This document shows, piece by piece, positions 8,262-17,669 of a DNA stretch of 57,362 bases (the first letter of the stretch is position 1; each line of letters begins with the position of its first letter). Both the position numbers and the translations under genes were made by a program. The notes under the pieces are model-generated. The model was given only the letters and a program-made list of their open reading frames with translations, was not told the DNA's origin and did no database searches. Source of the DNA: Candidatus Competibacteraceae bacterium. GTDB taxonomy: Bacteria > Pseudomonadota > Gammaproteobacteria > Competibacterales > Competibacteraceae. Location of the stretch: NCBI GenBank assembly GCA_007695245.1, contig REEE01000188.1, positions 1 through 57,362 on the forward strand, read 5' to 3'.

Positions 8262-10358
8262 ATGAGCTATCGGGTCAAGCTCTGGCTGCTGCTGCTGTTT
8301 CCAACCACCTTGACATTGGCGTTTCTGGGTTGGCTGGGCTGGCAGGTGCTCCAGGTGGTGCCCGATCCCATCCAACGCGACCAGACCCTGCTGTGGGTGG
8401 CGCTGGCGACGTTCGCCATTTTCGGCGGAATGGCCATCGCTTGGGCCATGCTCGATTGGTACTGCTTCATTCCGCTCGGGGCCCTGGCCCGCGGCGCGCG
8501 GATCATCACCCGCAGCAATCCCGGCTACCTGATCGAGTTGCCCAAGGACCACTGGCTGGGCACGTTCCCGGTGATGCTGCGGGAATTGGGCGAGGCTCTG
8601 TACAAAGCCCGCAGTGAGGTGGCCTTCGCCACCGCCATCGGCACCCGCGAGATCGAGGAGCAGAAGGCCCGGCTGGAAACCGTGCTGCGCGAGTTGTCCG
8701 AGGGGGTGCTGGTGTGCGATGGCGAAGCGCGCATCGTGCTCTACAACCCGGCGGCGGCCAAGCTGCTCCCCAACCGCGAGGCGCTGGGCTTGGGCCGTTC
8801 GCTGTACGATCTGTGGACCCGCGCCCCGGTCGAGAGCACCCTGCAACTGCTGCGCTACCGCCGGCAGACCAGCGGTGCCGGCAAACCGGACGGCGACGCC
8901 GAGTTCGTCTGCGCCACCGTGGACGACGAAACCATGTTTCACTGCCGGATGAGCCTGCTGCCGGATAGCGGCGACCGCAGCTCCACGTTTATCGTCACCT
9001 TCCGCGACGTGACCCAAAAGATCGACCGCTCGCTGCTCAAGACCCGGACCGAGGATTTGCGCCGCCCCTTGGCCAACCTGCGCTTGGCCGCCGAAAATAT
9101 CATGAATTTCGAAGATATGGATCAGGCGCAACGCAAGATTTTCCAGCGGATGATCGTCGAGGAGAGCGAACGGCTCAGCCAGCGCCTGCAAGATCTCACC
9201 TACGAACTGCGCAACCTGTACACCACCCGCTGGCCGATGAACGACGTGTACTCCGCCGACTTGATCGGCAGCGTCATCCATCATCTGGAGCCGCGCAGCG
9301 ATCTGCAGGTCAATCTGATCGGCATGCCGCTGTGGTTGAATGTGGACAATCACTCGATCATGTTGCTGCTCAAGTCCCTGATCGAGCATCTCTACGCTAT
9401 CAAGGTGAGCCATACCTTCGAAATCGAGTGCCTGCTGGGCAACCGGCGGGTTTACGTGGATATCATCTGGCCGGGCACGCCGGTGCCCACCGACCAGTTG
9501 GAGGGTTGGTTGAGCGAGCACGTCCAGGATCTGGTGGGCGCGACCACGGTGGGCGAAGTATTGCGGCGACACAACAGCGATCTATGGAGCCAGTCTCATC
9601 GCCGGAGCGGCTACGCCCTGCTGCGGTTGCCGTTGCCCCCGTCTCCGCGCCAGTGGAAGGAAGCGGCCGAGGTCTTGCCGGAGCGACCGGAATTCTACGA
9701 CTTCGCGCTGGCCGAGCATCGCGAGGAGTGGGGCGATTTACTCACTTATCCGCTGGCGGCCCTGTCCTACGTCGTGTTCGACACCGAGACCACCGGCCTG
9801 ACCCCGTCACGGGGTGACGAGATCATCCAGATCGCTGGGGTGCGCATCGTCAACCGCCGGGTGCTGGCCGGCGAGATTTTCGATCAGTTGGTCAACCCGG
9901 GCCGGCCGATTCCCAAGGCCTCGATTCGTTTCCACGGCATCACCGAGGACATGATCAAGGATAAGGCTGACCTTTCCATCGTGCTGCCGCAGTTCCGCGC
10001 CTTCATCGGCGACGACCGGACGGTGCTGGTGGCGCACAACGCCGCCTTCGACATGAAGTTCCTGAAGATGAAGGAACACAAGCTGGGGGTACGCTTCGAT
10101 AATCCGATCCTGGATACGCTGCTGCTGTCTGGCTTCTTGCACGATTACACCGACGATCACACCCTGGACGCCATCGCCGACCGGTTGGGCGTGGACGTGT
10201 ACGGCCGTCACACCGCGCTGGGCGACACGTTGGTCACCGCACACGTCTTCCTCAAGTTGCTGGACCTGCTGGAAGCCCAGGGGATCACTACTTTGGGCCA
10301 AGCCCTGGACGCATCGGCCCGGATGGTGGAAATTCGTAAGACGCAAGCGAATTTTTGA
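8262..10358 (+). CDS. Membrane pseudo-histidine-kinase fused to DnaQ-like 3'-5' exonuclease
   Basis: A 698-residue fusion. Residues 1-75 hold two membrane helices. A PAS-like domain follows (about 125-245, [18 protein letters not shown]). The next part resembles a histidine kinase dimerisation helix ([13 protein letters not shown], then [10 protein letters not shown]) but Glu264 sits where the phosphoacceptor His belongs, and the ATP-binding part lacks DxGxG and GxGLGL motifs, so it should not be a working kinase. Residues 500-690 are an intact DEDDh exonuclease: DTETTG (Asp507, Glu509), AHNAAFD (Asp597) and H650-x4-D655. Such proteins occur in proteobacteria beside symporter-type kinases. 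It starts 5 bases after the response regulator gene, which suggests translational coupling. Substrate and trigger are unknown. Confidence 0.85.
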   Translation: MSYRVKLWLLLLFPTTLTLAFLGWLGWQVLQVVPDPIQRDQTLLWVALATFAIFGGMAIAWAMLDWYCFIPLGALARGARIITRSNPGYLIELPKDHWLGTFPVMLRELGEALYKARSEVAFATAIGTREIEEQKARLETVLRELSEGVLVCDGEARIVLYNPAAAKLLPNREALGLGRSLYDLWTRAPVESTLQLLRYRRQTSGAGKPDGDAEFVCATVDDETMFHCRMSLLPDSGDRSSTFIVTFRDVTQKIDRSLLKTRTEDLRRPLANLRLAAENIMNFEDMDQAQRKIFQRMIVEESERLSQRLQDLTYELRNLYTTRWPMNDVYSADLIGSVIHHLEPRSDLQVNLIGMPLWLNVDNHSIMLLLKSLIEHLYAIKVSHTFEIECLLGNRRVYVDIIWPGTPVPTDQLEGWLSEHVQDLVGATTVGEVLRRHNSDLWSQSHRRSGYALLRLPLPPSPRQWKEAAEVLPERPEFYDFALAEHREEWGDLLTYPLAALSYVVFDTETTGLTPSRGDEIIQIAGVRIVNRRVLAGEIFDQLVNPGRPIPKASIRFHGITEDMIKDKADLSIVLPQFRAFIGDDRTVLVAHNAAFDMKFLKMKEHKLGVRFDNPILDTLLLSGFLHDYTDDHTLDAIADRLGVDVYGRHTALGDTLVTAHVFLKLLDLLEAQGITTLGQALDASARMVEIRKTQANF

Positions 10359-10439
10359 AGCTGTAAAATAGCAACCCACTGAAAGATATGATCTTAATTT
10401 TTACACTTTAACCTTTCCCCTTTCCGCCTTCTCCAAGCC

Positions 10440-10763
10440 ATGCGCCAACAATCCAAGGACTCCATCGTCATCCTGTTCGTGTTTGGCTCGTTGGCGCTGA
10501 ACTACCCGTTCCTGGATCTCTTCGATCGCGCGTGGATGCCTTTCGGCATCCCGTTGCTGTACCTCTACCTGTACCTGCTCTGGCTGGCGATCATTGGGGT
10601 GCTGGTCGTCATCGTGAGGCATTCGCAGCTCCCCTCGATCGAACCGGATCAGGTCACCCACCCACCCGAGGAGAGCGCTCCTCCCCGCCCGGAGACCGAA
10701 GTCGCCGATCGAAAGGTCCCCGGCACAGCGGATCGGCCGGATCGGCCGGATCGGCCCGAATGA
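10440..10763 (+). CDS. Small two-helix membrane protein preceding the symporter-kinase
   Basis: A 107-residue protein with two hydrophobic segments (about residues 8-28 and 36-60) and a polar, proline-rich C-terminal tail. The tail ends in DRP-DRP-DRP encoded by a 9-bp unit repeated three times (10731-10757). Its stop overlaps the start of the next gene (ATGA at 10760-10763), so translation is probably coupled. Small membrane subunits beside sodium/solute symporter-type proteins are common, and by position this one may assist the adjacent hybrid. I do not recognise a named family. Confidence 0.7.
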   Translation: MRQQSKDSIVILFVFGSLALNYPFLDLFDRAWMPFGIPLLYLYLYLLWLAIIGVLVVIVRHSQLPSIEPDQVTHPPEESAPPRPETEVADRKVPGTADRPDRPDRPE

Positions 10764-13483
10764 TGAACTACGACGTCATCCTGGTCGGCGGTGCCCTGGC
10801 CTACCTGGGCGTGCTGTTCGGCATCGCCTACTACGGCGACCAGCGCGCCGACGCCGGCCGCTCGATCATCGCCAACCCCTATATCTACACGCTGTCGCTG
10901 GCGATTTATTGCACCGCCTGGACCTTTTTCGGCAGCGTCGGCCTGGCGGCGACCACCGGGGTCTATTTTCTGGCGGTCTACCTGGGTCCGACCCTGATGG
11001 CGATGCTGTTCTGGTTCGTGCTGCGACGCATCGTGCGCATTACCAAGGTTCATCGCATCACCTCCATCGCCGACTTCATCGCGTCCCGCTATGGCAAGAG
11101 CGGCCTGCTGGCCGGGCTGGTCACCGTGGTCGCCGTGATCGGGATCCTGCCCTACATCTCCATCCAGCTTAAGGCGATCGCCATCAGTTTCAACCTGCTG
11201 CGCCACTACCCGGAAGTGCGGATGGCGGCCGCCTCGGCGCAACAGCCCGTGTGGGCCGACACGACGTTTTACGTCGCGCTGGTGCTGATCGTCTTCGCCA
11301 TTCTGTTCGGCACCCGGCACATCGACAACACCGAGCGCCATGAAGGCATGGTGGCGGCGGTCGCGTTCGAATCGCTGTTCAAGCTGGTGGCCTCGGTAAT
11401 GGTCGGGATCGCAGTCACTTTTATGATCTTCGGCGGTCCCGGCGAGCTGTTCCAGCAGGCGGCGGCCGATCCGGAACTGGCGGCGCTGTTGCACTTCGAG
11501 GTGGTGCCGGGCGGCTACGGCGGTTGGCTGTCGCTGCTGTTCCTGTCGATGATGGCGTTTATGTTCCTGCCCCGGCAGTTCCAGGTCATGGTGGTGGAGA
11601 ACGTCAATGAAGCCCATATTCGCAAAGCGATCTGGCTGTTCCCGCTGTATCTGTTCCTGATCAATCTGTTTGTGCTGCCGGTCGCCTTGGGCGGGCGGTT
11701 GATCTTCAGCGATAGCGACGTGGACGCCGACATGTTTGTGTTGGCGCTGCCGATGATCGAACAGATGCCGACCCTGGCGATGCTGGCGTTTCTGGGGGGA
11801 TTTTCGGCCGCCACCAGCATGATTCTGTTTGAAACCATCACCTTGTCCACCATGGTGTGCAACGACCTGGTGATGCCGCTCCTGCTGCGCGCCAAATCGC
11901 GCTGGCTGGCCGGTCGCGCCGACTTGTCCGGGTTGCTGCTCGGCATCCGCCGGGCGGGGATCGTGGTCATCATCCTGCTCGGCTACCTGTACTTCCGGTT
12001 CATCGGTGAAACCTACGCGCTGGTGGCCAGCGGCCTGATTTCCTTCGCCGCCGCCGCCCAGTTCGCCCCGCCGATCCTGATCGGCCTGTACTGGAAACGG
12101 GCGAACCGGCGGGGTGCATTGATCGGACTCAGCGGCGGTTTTCTGATCTGGCTCTATACCCTGCTGTTGCCGGCCATGGCTCGATCCGGCTGGATCGATA
12201 TCAGCTTTGTCGAGATGGGGCCGTGGGGCATCGAATGGCTCAAGCCTTATGCCCTGTTCGGGCTCGAAGACATGAACATCTACATGCACTCGGTCTTCTG
12301 GAGCATGTTGGCCAACGTCGGCGGATTGGTATTCGGTTCGATCCTGAATCGTCCGGACCCGCTCGAACAGGTGCAGGGCAGCCAGTTCGTCAACGTCATG
12401 GAGCGCGAGCGCCACGACGGCGACTCCCTGTTGTGGCGGGGTGTGGTGGAAACCTCCCAGTTGTACGATCTGCTGGCCCGGTTCCTGGGTCCCCAACGCG
12501 CCAGCGAAGTCTTCGACCGCTACGGCCAGGAGCATGGCGGTTATCCGCTGCAAGCCGATCCCCGGCTGATCCATCACACCGAACGCTTGCTGGCGGGCGC
12601 GATCGGCGCGGCTTCGGCGCGGGTGATGATTTCCTCGATCATGATGGGCGAAGTGCTCAGCATCGAGGAGGTCATGACCATTCTCGATGAGAGCTCGCAA
12701 GTCATCGAGTACAGCCGCCGCCTGGAACAGAAATCCCGGGAGCTGGAAGCGGCTTCCGCGGGGCTCCGCGAGGCCAACGATCGCTTGCGGCAACTCGACC
12801 GGTTGAAAGACGAGTTCATCTCCACCGTCACCCACGAACTGCGCACGCCGCTGACGTCGATCCGCGCCTTCTCGGAAATCCTGTTGGCCAACCCCGACAT
12901 GGACGTGGAACAGCGCAGCAAATTTCTGGGGATCATCGTCAAGGAAAGCGAGCGTTTGACCCGCCTGATCAACCAGGTGCTGGACATGGCCAAGATCGAT
13001 TCCGGTCGGATCGACTGGCGCATTGAAACCATCGACCTGCGGGCGTTGATCCAGGACGCCATCAACGCGACCAGTCAATTGTTTTGCGACAAAGCGGTCG
13101 CCTTGCACGAAGATCTGGGCGAGCGTCCGGCCACCATCGTCGGCGATCGCGACCGGTTGATCCAAGTGATCATCAATCTGCTGTCGAACGCCGTCAAGTT
13201 CTGTCCCGACCAGGGCGGTGAAGTGACCATCCAACTGCGGCCGCTCGCGAACCACTGGCGCGTTGCGGTCATCGATAACGGTCCGGGCATCGCTCATGAC
13301 CAGCACAAGCTGATTTTTGAAAAATTCCATCAGGTGGTCGATACGCATTCGGGCAAACCACAAGGCACCGGCCTGGGATTACCGATCAGCCAGAAGATCA
13401 TCGAACATCATGAAGGGCGGATCTGGGTCGAGAGCGCACTGGGGCAGGGCGCTACCTTCCTCGTGGAATTGCCGGGGAAATGA
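10760..13483 (+). CDS. Sodium/solute symporter-type hybrid sensor histidine kinase
   Basis: A 907-residue hybrid. Residues 1 to about 510 form a sodium:solute symporter (SSS) domain with around 13 membrane helices; a cytoplasmic linker with a coiled coil (about 650-685, LEQKSRELEAASAGLREAN) leads to a complete kinase core: phosphoacceptor His692 in HELRTPLTSI, N-box (IINLLSNAVKF), G1 (DNGPGI), F-box and G2 (GTGLGL). This architecture resembles the CbrA and CrbS families, which link nutrient sensing or transport to two-component signalling. The start overlaps the preceding gene by ATGA. The likely partner is the REC-only regulator at 7882-8256. The transported or sensed solute is unknown. Confidence 0.9.
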   Translation: MMNYDVILVGGALAYLGVLFGIAYYGDQRADAGRSIIANPYIYTLSLAIYCTAWTFFGSVGLAATTGVYFLAVYLGPTLMAMLFWFVLRRIVRITKVHRITSIADFIASRYGKSGLLAGLVTVVAVIGILPYISIQLKAIAISFNLLRHYPEVRMAAASAQQPVWADTTFYVALVLIVFAILFGTRHIDNTERHEGMVAAVAFESLFKLVASVMVGIAVTFMIFGGPGELFQQAAADPELAALLHFEVVPGGYGGWLSLLFLSMMAFMFLPRQFQVMVVENVNEAHIRKAIWLFPLYLFLINLFVLPVALGGRLIFSDSDVDADMFVLALPMIEQMPTLAMLAFLGGFSAATSMILFETITLSTMVCNDLVMPLLLRAKSRWLAGRADLSGLLLGIRRAGIVVIILLGYLYFRFIGETYALVASGLISFAAAAQFAPPILIGLYWKRANRRGALIGLSGGFLIWLYTLLLPAMARSGWIDISFVEMGPWGIEWLKPYALFGLEDMNIYMHSVFWSMLANVGGLVFGSILNRPDPLEQVQGSQFVNVMERERHDGDSLLWRGVVETSQLYDLLARFLGPQRASEVFDRYGQEHGGYPLQADPRLIHHTERLLAGAIGAASARVMISSIMMGEVLSIEEVMTILDESSQVIEYSRRLEQKSRELEAASAGLREANDRLRQLDRLKDEFISTVTHELRTPLTSIRAFSEILLANPDMDVEQRSKFLGIIVKESERLTRLINQVLDMAKIDSGRIDWRIETIDLRALIQDAINATSQLFCDKAVALHEDLGERPATIVGDRDRLIQVIINLLSNAVKFCPDQGGEVTIQLRPLANHWRVAVIDNGPGIAHDQHKLIFEKFHQVVDTHSGKPQGTGLGLPISQKIIEHHEGRIWVESALGQGATFLVELPGK

Positions 13484-13538
13484 CCCTTCGCGCCGCTGGT
13501 CTTCCCTCTCCCGGGAGAAGCCAGGAGGCCAGGGGAAC

Positions 13539-13895
13539 TCAATGCGGCTCGTGGGAGCCCGAGGTGATGCCGTCGCTGTCGCGTCCCACCGTCCCGAGGT
13601 TTTCCGTCCGCGACTCGCAGTTCGAACAGCCGACATGGGCTTCGCGGCGCGGGCCTCGGACGCAGTGACTGAGATGGAGCAGCTTGACGCCCAGTTGATA
13701 GCGCCCGCTCTCGCTGCGCTCGACGAAGCGATGTTCGATCAGGGACGCCAGAATGCGGAAGGTGGTCGAGGGGTGCAGGCCCGTAGCGTCGGACAGCGCT
13801 TTCAGGCTGACCGGCTCGTCGTGAGCGGCGATGGAATCCAGCAAGCGGGATACCCGGGTGATGACTTGAATCGAGGAGGTTGCTTTAGCGGTCAT
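13539..13895 (-). pseudogene. IclR-family regulator, truncated to the DNA-binding domain
   Basis: The first 75 residues are a typical IclR N-terminal winged helix-turn-helix (ITRVSRLLDSIAAHDEPVSL, SDATGLHPSTTFRILASL, then a RYQLGVKLLHL wing). IclR proteins are about 250 residues; here the effector domain is gone. After residue 78 only degraded similarity remains (a TENL and RDSDGI stretch like the normal ligand-domain start), then a stop at residue 119. The start at 13895 has AGGA at good spacing. Small indels or a deletion have removed about 130 residues. The remaining wHTH could still bind DNA; two operator-like repeats lie just upstream at 13950-13981. Confidence 0.7.
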
Positions 13896-13949
13896 GCTGG
13901 ATCCTAACCCATGCGAAGCGATGCGGGCGCGACGGCGCCGACCTGATTT

Positions 13950-13981
13950 ATTGCACTGCACAATATATTGCATCGCACAAT
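13950..13981. promoter_or_regulatory. Tandem 15-bp operator-like repeats (TTGC-N3-GCA) between IclR remnant and thyA
   Basis: Two nearly identical 15-mers, ATTGCACTGCACAAT (13950-13964) and ATTGCATCGCACAAT (13967-13981), differ at two central positions and lie 17 bp apart. Each has a TTGC-N3-GCA core. They sit between divergently oriented genes, 55 bp before the IclR start and 50 bp before thyA. The same core occurs as a perfect inverted repeat before the phasin-like gene at 15067. Confidence 0.55.
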
Positions 13982-14030
13982 CAATTACCAATCTTTATGC
14001 GGCGAGCGACGCCTTGAAGGGCAACGAGCG

Positions 14031-14825
14031 ATGAAAGCGTACCTGGAACTGCTGCGGCAAGTACTCGATACCGGGGTCCGCAAAGCGGATCGGACCGGCG
14101 TCGGCACGTTGAGCCGGTTCGGCGCGCAGCTACGGTTCGATCTGCGCGCCGGGTTTCCGCTGGTGACCACCAAGCAACTGCACCTGCGATCGATCATCCA
14201 CGAGTTGCTGTGGTTTCTGCGCGGTGACACTCACCTGAGTTATCTGCACCAGCACGGCGTGACGATCTGGGATGAATGGGCTGATGGCGATGGTGATCTG
14301 GGACCCATCTACGGCAAGCAGTGGACCGCCTGGGAAGCCAGGGACGGGCGCCGCATCAACCAACTCGCCAACGCGGTGGATCTGCTGCGGCGCGATCCGG
14401 ATTCACGGCGGATCGTGGTGTCGGCCTGGAATGTGGGGGAACTGGAGCAGATGCGCTTGTTACCCTGCCACCTGCTGTTTCAGTTCTACGTCGCGGAGGG
14501 CGAACTATCCTGCCAGTTGTACCAGCGTAGCGCCGACCTGTTTCTGGGGGTACCGTTCAACATCGCCAGTTACGCTTTATTGACCCACATCATCGCCCAG
14601 CAGAGCGACCTCCAGGTCGGCGAATTCATCTGGACCGGCGGCGACTGTCACCTCTACCTGAACCATCTGGAACAGGCCAATCTGCAACTGAGTCGCGAAC
14701 CCGGTCCGCCGCCGCGGCTGTGCATCCGCCGCCGGCCAGCGACACTCGCTGAGTACCGCTACGAGGACTTCGAGATCATCGGTTACCAGGCGCACCCGGC
14801 CATCAAGGCACCGGTGGCGGTTTGA
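14031..14825 (+). CDS. thyA: Thymidylate synthase ThyA
   Basis: A 264-residue thymidylate synthase, the usual bacterial length. It methylates dUMP to dTMP using methylene-tetrahydrofolate. The catalytic Cys146 lies in [12 protein letters not shown]; the N-terminal RTGVGT phosphate loop, the [11 protein letters not shown] segment, the RRIVVSAWN segment and the folate/dUMP part (GDCHLYLNH) are all present, and the C-terminus ends IKAPVAV. The start at 14031 gives the standard MKAYLELL opening. No folA or lgt neighbour is present; thyA stands alone between an IclR remnant and the phasin-like gene. Confidence 0.97.
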   Translation: MKAYLELLRQVLDTGVRKADRTGVGTLSRFGAQLRFDLRAGFPLVTTKQLHLRSIIHELLWFLRGDTHLSYLHQHGVTIWDEWADGDGDLGPIYGKQWTAWEARDGRRINQLANAVDLLRRDPDSRRIVVSAWNVGELEQMRLLPCHLLFQFYVAEGELSCQLYQRSADLFLGVPFNIASYALLTHIIAQQSDLQVGEFIWTGGDCHLYLNHLEQANLQLSREPGPPPRLCIRRRPATLAEYRYEDFEIIGYQAHPAIKAPVAV

Positions 14826-15026
14826 ACGGACCCCTCTTCACGACGCGCATCGATTTTCAGCATGGAAATTGCATAAAATTATGGTGCTTTGGGTGGAACG
14901 GGAACACCTGAAGGGATGGCTAGTCCATCATTGAGGCGAACCCGTTCGCGCAGCCGTCAGTTCTCGCGCCCATAGGCGCTCCAAGTGGATCAAAAATCAT
15001 ATCCGCTTGACGGCTGGAATGATTTA

Positions 15027-15041
15027 TGTTGCGATGCAACA
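15027..15041. promoter_or_regulatory. Perfect inverted repeat TGTTGC-GAT-GCAACA before the phasin-like gene
   Basis: A 6-bp perfect inverted repeat with a 3-bp spacer, 25 bp before the start at 15067. The arrangement resembles the TGC-N3-GCA-type sites bound by PhaR-family regulators of PHA granule genes. The same TTGC-N3-GCA core occurs twice at 13950-13981. Confidence 0.5.
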
Positions 15042-15066
15042 CTCAAGAATGTGAGGTTTTTAATCA

Positions 15067-15441
15067 ATGAATATTTACAGGGTCGTCGAGCGAAATCAGG
15101 CGGCAAACCTTTTGGCCTTGCAGTGTCTGCTGCGCGTCGGTGGGCTGCTGGGAATCGGGGCGCTCAGTTCGGTGCGCAAGTCGCTGGATACTTACCTGAT
15201 TTGTCTGCGACACGGTACGGACTATGCGAAAAACGTTCGAGTCGGCGATCCACCCGAGCAGTGGGTCGCCGGTTATGCGGACGGCATGGCCGAGTACGTC
15301 GAAAAATCCTGGCAGGATTTCCGCAACAACCTGCAAATCCTGCTGCTGACCCAGGATGAGGCGTTGATCTGGATCACCAAGATCGACAAGGCGTTGGCGG
15401 CGGACGACTCCGAACCGCCCGGCGGCCAAGCCGCTCGTTGA
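15067..15441 (+). CDS. Small helical protein, possibly phasin-like
   Basis: A 124-residue protein that appears entirely helical, with hydrophobic N-terminal segment (ANLLALQCLLRVGGLLGIGAL) and an amphipathic centre (WVAGYADGMAEYVEKSWQDFRNN). The size, the aromatic/acidic helix and the operator-like inverted repeat directly upstream are compatible with a PHA-granule phasin, but there is no decisive motif. A GAGG ribosome site lies about 10 bases before the start. If not a phasin it is a conserved hypothetical protein. Confidence 0.45.
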   Translation: MNIYRVVERNQAANLLALQCLLRVGGLLGIGALSSVRKSLDTYLICLRHGTDYAKNVRVGDPPEQWVAGYADGMAEYVEKSWQDFRNNLQILLLTQDEALIWITKIDKALAADDSEPPGGQAAR

Positions 15442-15512
15442 TCGGACCCAGTTAAAAGCACCGCGCCAGTTTGCTAAACTGAAAAGCATTCCGGCCACAG
15501 GTTTGCCCCGCC

Positions 15513-16376
15513 ATGACGCCCAAATCCCTGGTACGCAGTGTCCATACCCTGTTTTCCCTGCCGGACGTGGTCATCCAGATCAATTCGCTGATCGACGACC
15601 CCGCAACCCGAATCAGCGATCTGGCCGAGGCGGTGCTTTGCGATCCGGGCCTGGCGGCGCGACTGCTGCGGCTGGTCAATAGCACCTACTATAATCCGCC
15701 CTACCGGGTGGGAACGGTGTCGCAGGCGATTATCCTGTTGGGCCAACACGAATTGCGCAACCTGGTCTTGACGACCGTAGCCGTCAATCTATTCAAAGGT
15801 CTACCGCCGGAACAGGTCAACATGGAGCGGTTTTGGCTGCACAGCATCATGTGTGGCGTCGCGGCGCGCGGGCTGGCCCGTCATTGTCGTCTTCGCGACA
15901 GCGAGCGGTTGTTCATCGCCGGACTCCTGTACGGTACGGGCAAGCTGGTCTTCTACAGCCAACGTCCGGATCTCTATCGGGAAGTGCTCCAACAGGCGGG
16001 TAATGACGAGCGAGCCTGCATCGCCGCCGAGCGTCGGGTTTTTGGTTTCACGTATGCCGAACTCGGGGCTGAGTTGCTCAAGACTTGGCGACTTCCCGAA
16101 AATCTTTACATGGCGGTCGCCTATCATCTCGAACCCGCCAAGGCGCTGGACTACCGGTTGGAAGCCATGATTCTCCATGTCGCCGTCCGGATCGTCGGTG
16201 ATCTGCAAACCGACGCTGGCGACCCACCGTCCGTTCATGTTCCCGAGCAGTTCGGGCCTTTAGCCGATTTGCTCGGTCTTCCGCTGGAATCCGTGGCCTC
16301 ATTGGCTGCGGAGATCAATCCTCAAGCCATGGAAATTTTTGGGATTATTCGAACAGGTTTGACGCCGGCCCGTTGA
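15513..16376 (+). CDS. HDOD-domain protein
   Basis: A 287-residue protein with an HDOD fold: SLPDVVIQINSLIDDP near residue 16, CDPGLAARLLRLVNS near 45, then SQAIILLGQHELRNLVL and HSIMCGVAARGLA, with a glycine-rich GLLYGTGKLVFY in place of the usual GLLHDIGK. HDOD domains lack most HD metal ligands and serve signalling rather than hydrolysis; they occur in proteins tied to motility, cyclic-di-GMP and stress. It is transcribed alone, convergent with larE. No partner domain is fused to it. Confidence 0.85.
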   Translation: MTPKSLVRSVHTLFSLPDVVIQINSLIDDPATRISDLAEAVLCDPGLAARLLRLVNSTYYNPPYRVGTVSQAIILLGQHELRNLVLTTVAVNLFKGLPPEQVNMERFWLHSIMCGVAARGLARHCRLRDSERLFIAGLLYGTGKLVFYSQRPDLYREVLQQAGNDERACIAAERRVFGFTYAELGAELLKTWRLPENLYMAVAYHLEPAKALDYRLEAMILHVAVRIVGDLQTDAGDPPSVHVPEQFGPLADLLGLPLESVASLAAEINPQAMEIFGIIRTGLTPAR

Positions 16377-16465
16377 AGCGATCAACCGTGCCGCCGTCTG
16401 ATTCGATATCCGGATCGCATCCCTGCCCCTGTTCGTGCTGCCCTCGCAACCGCTCTCACCTTAAA

Positions 16466-17353
16466 TTATCCGGCAGCAGGCTCGGATGGGGTGAACGCCG
16501 GGTCTGGCGGTATGCGATCGGCCGGGAGACTGGCGACGCGCACCACCGCCCGCCCTGGGGCATAAGGTTCGGTATCAAGGACCACCCGAGCGATCCGCGG
16601 ATTGGCGGAGCGCACGACCCGTTCGACGGTCGCCAACACCGCAGGATCGATCAAACACCGTTCGGCGCTTCCGACCTCGATCAGGAGCTGATCCTCCCGG
16701 ACCCGACACCGAACGACGCCAATGCCGGTCGACGCGCGAATCGCGCTCTCCGCCCGATCCACCACCCGCAATAGATCCGCCGTGACCGGGGTGCCGGTGT
16801 AGAGCCGGCTGGCGAGACAGGGGGACGCCGGCAAGTCGGCGAACGGTAGATCGAGCGTCCGGGCGATGCGCCGGATCTCGCGCTTGCCGATGCCTGCTTC
16901 CACGAAGGGATGCACGACGCCGGCCTCGGCCGCCGCCTGGAGACCCGGACGGTATTCACCCAAGTCATCGCGATTGGTTCCGCTGAGAATCGTCCCTTGT
17001 TCCCAACCGAGTTCCCGCCGCAAGTTCGCCAAGGCGCGGTACAGATGCGACTTGCAGTGGAAACAGCGGTCGACCGGATTGGCTCGATACTGGGGGTCGT
17101 TGTATTCGCCCGCATCGAGAACGTGCAGTGTCCATCCTTCCCGGGTCGCCCGATCCCGCACCCGGTGGGTGGCCGCCTCCGGGACCGCCGGCCCGATGGC
17201 ATGCACGATGATAGTGCGATCCGCGGCCCAGCGGTGCGCGAGAGTCGCCAGCAACAAGCTGTCGATGCCCCCACTGCACGCGATCAGCGCAGGGGAGAGG
17301 TCGTGGAGGATGGCCCGAACCCGGGCAACGTCTTCTTCAAGATGGGCAACCAT
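16466..17353 (-). CDS. larE: LarE-like ATP-dependent sacrificial sulfur transferase
   Basis: A 295-residue PP-loop protein: SGGIDSLLLA (residues 27-36) binds ATP, followed by a cysteine motif CFHCKSHLY and a later ASPCLASR cysteine, matching the LarE layout. LarE adenylates the pyridine dinucleotide carboxylate intermediate and gives up a cysteine sulfur (or uses a 4Fe-4S cluster in three-Cys forms) to make the nickel-pincer cofactor of lactate racemase. At least three cysteines are placed as in the three-Cys type. No larA, larB or larC is in the window, so its partner pathway is not visible. It is convergent with the HDOD gene. Confidence 0.85.
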   Translation of the reverse strand: MVAHLEEDVARVRAILHDLSPALIACSGGIDSLLLATLAHRWAADRTIIVHAIGPAVPEAATHRVRDRATREGWTLHVLDAGEYNDPQYRANPVDRCFHCKSHLYRALANLRRELGWEQGTILSGTNRDDLGEYRPGLQAAAEAGVVHPFVEAGIGKREIRRIARTLDLPFADLPASPCLASRLYTGTPVTADLLRVVDRAESAIRASTGIGVVRCRVREDQLLIEVGSAERCLIDPAVLATVERVVRSANPRIARVVLDTEPYAPGRAVVRVASLPADRIPPDPAFTPSEPAAG

Positions 17354-17669
17354 GTCTCGGCCTGAGGGTGAGCGGTTTAAAGAATTGATTTTACCAAGCT
17401 CGGTTGGCGATAGAAGTCATTGTTCCTACAGATTGTAGTCGCCGAACAAACCCATTCAAAGGGTGTACGACCTTCTCATTCATTCAGAAAAGCAGAAGGT
17501 TAACCGGCCCATCGAGCTTGGATAAACACTGACTGGTGCGGCATCAGGGTTTTTCCCTCGTGAAATTCAGGGGTTCCCTAATACGGTTACTCTTCCTGGC
17601 GGCGTAAATTGGCATGGACTATCAATCACAGCACACCAGGTAGGGAGCAGAACAATAAACGCCAACAAC
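17354..17669. other. 316-bp intergenic region beside the accessory graveyard
   Basis: No gene or clear signal is supported. It is less GC-rich than the flanking genes. It marks the left edge of the region of broken genes that runs to the tmRNA gene. Confidence 0.4.

Noticed and set aside
8262-9700. Working histidine kinase in the exonuclease fusion
   Set aside because: The phosphoacceptor His is replaced by Glu264 and ATP-binding motifs are not recognisable.
10649-13363. Long antisense reading frame (about 900 codons) opposite the symporter-kinase
   Set aside because: It is an artefact of GC-rich codon use; no domain is recognisable, and the plus-strand protein is fully explained.
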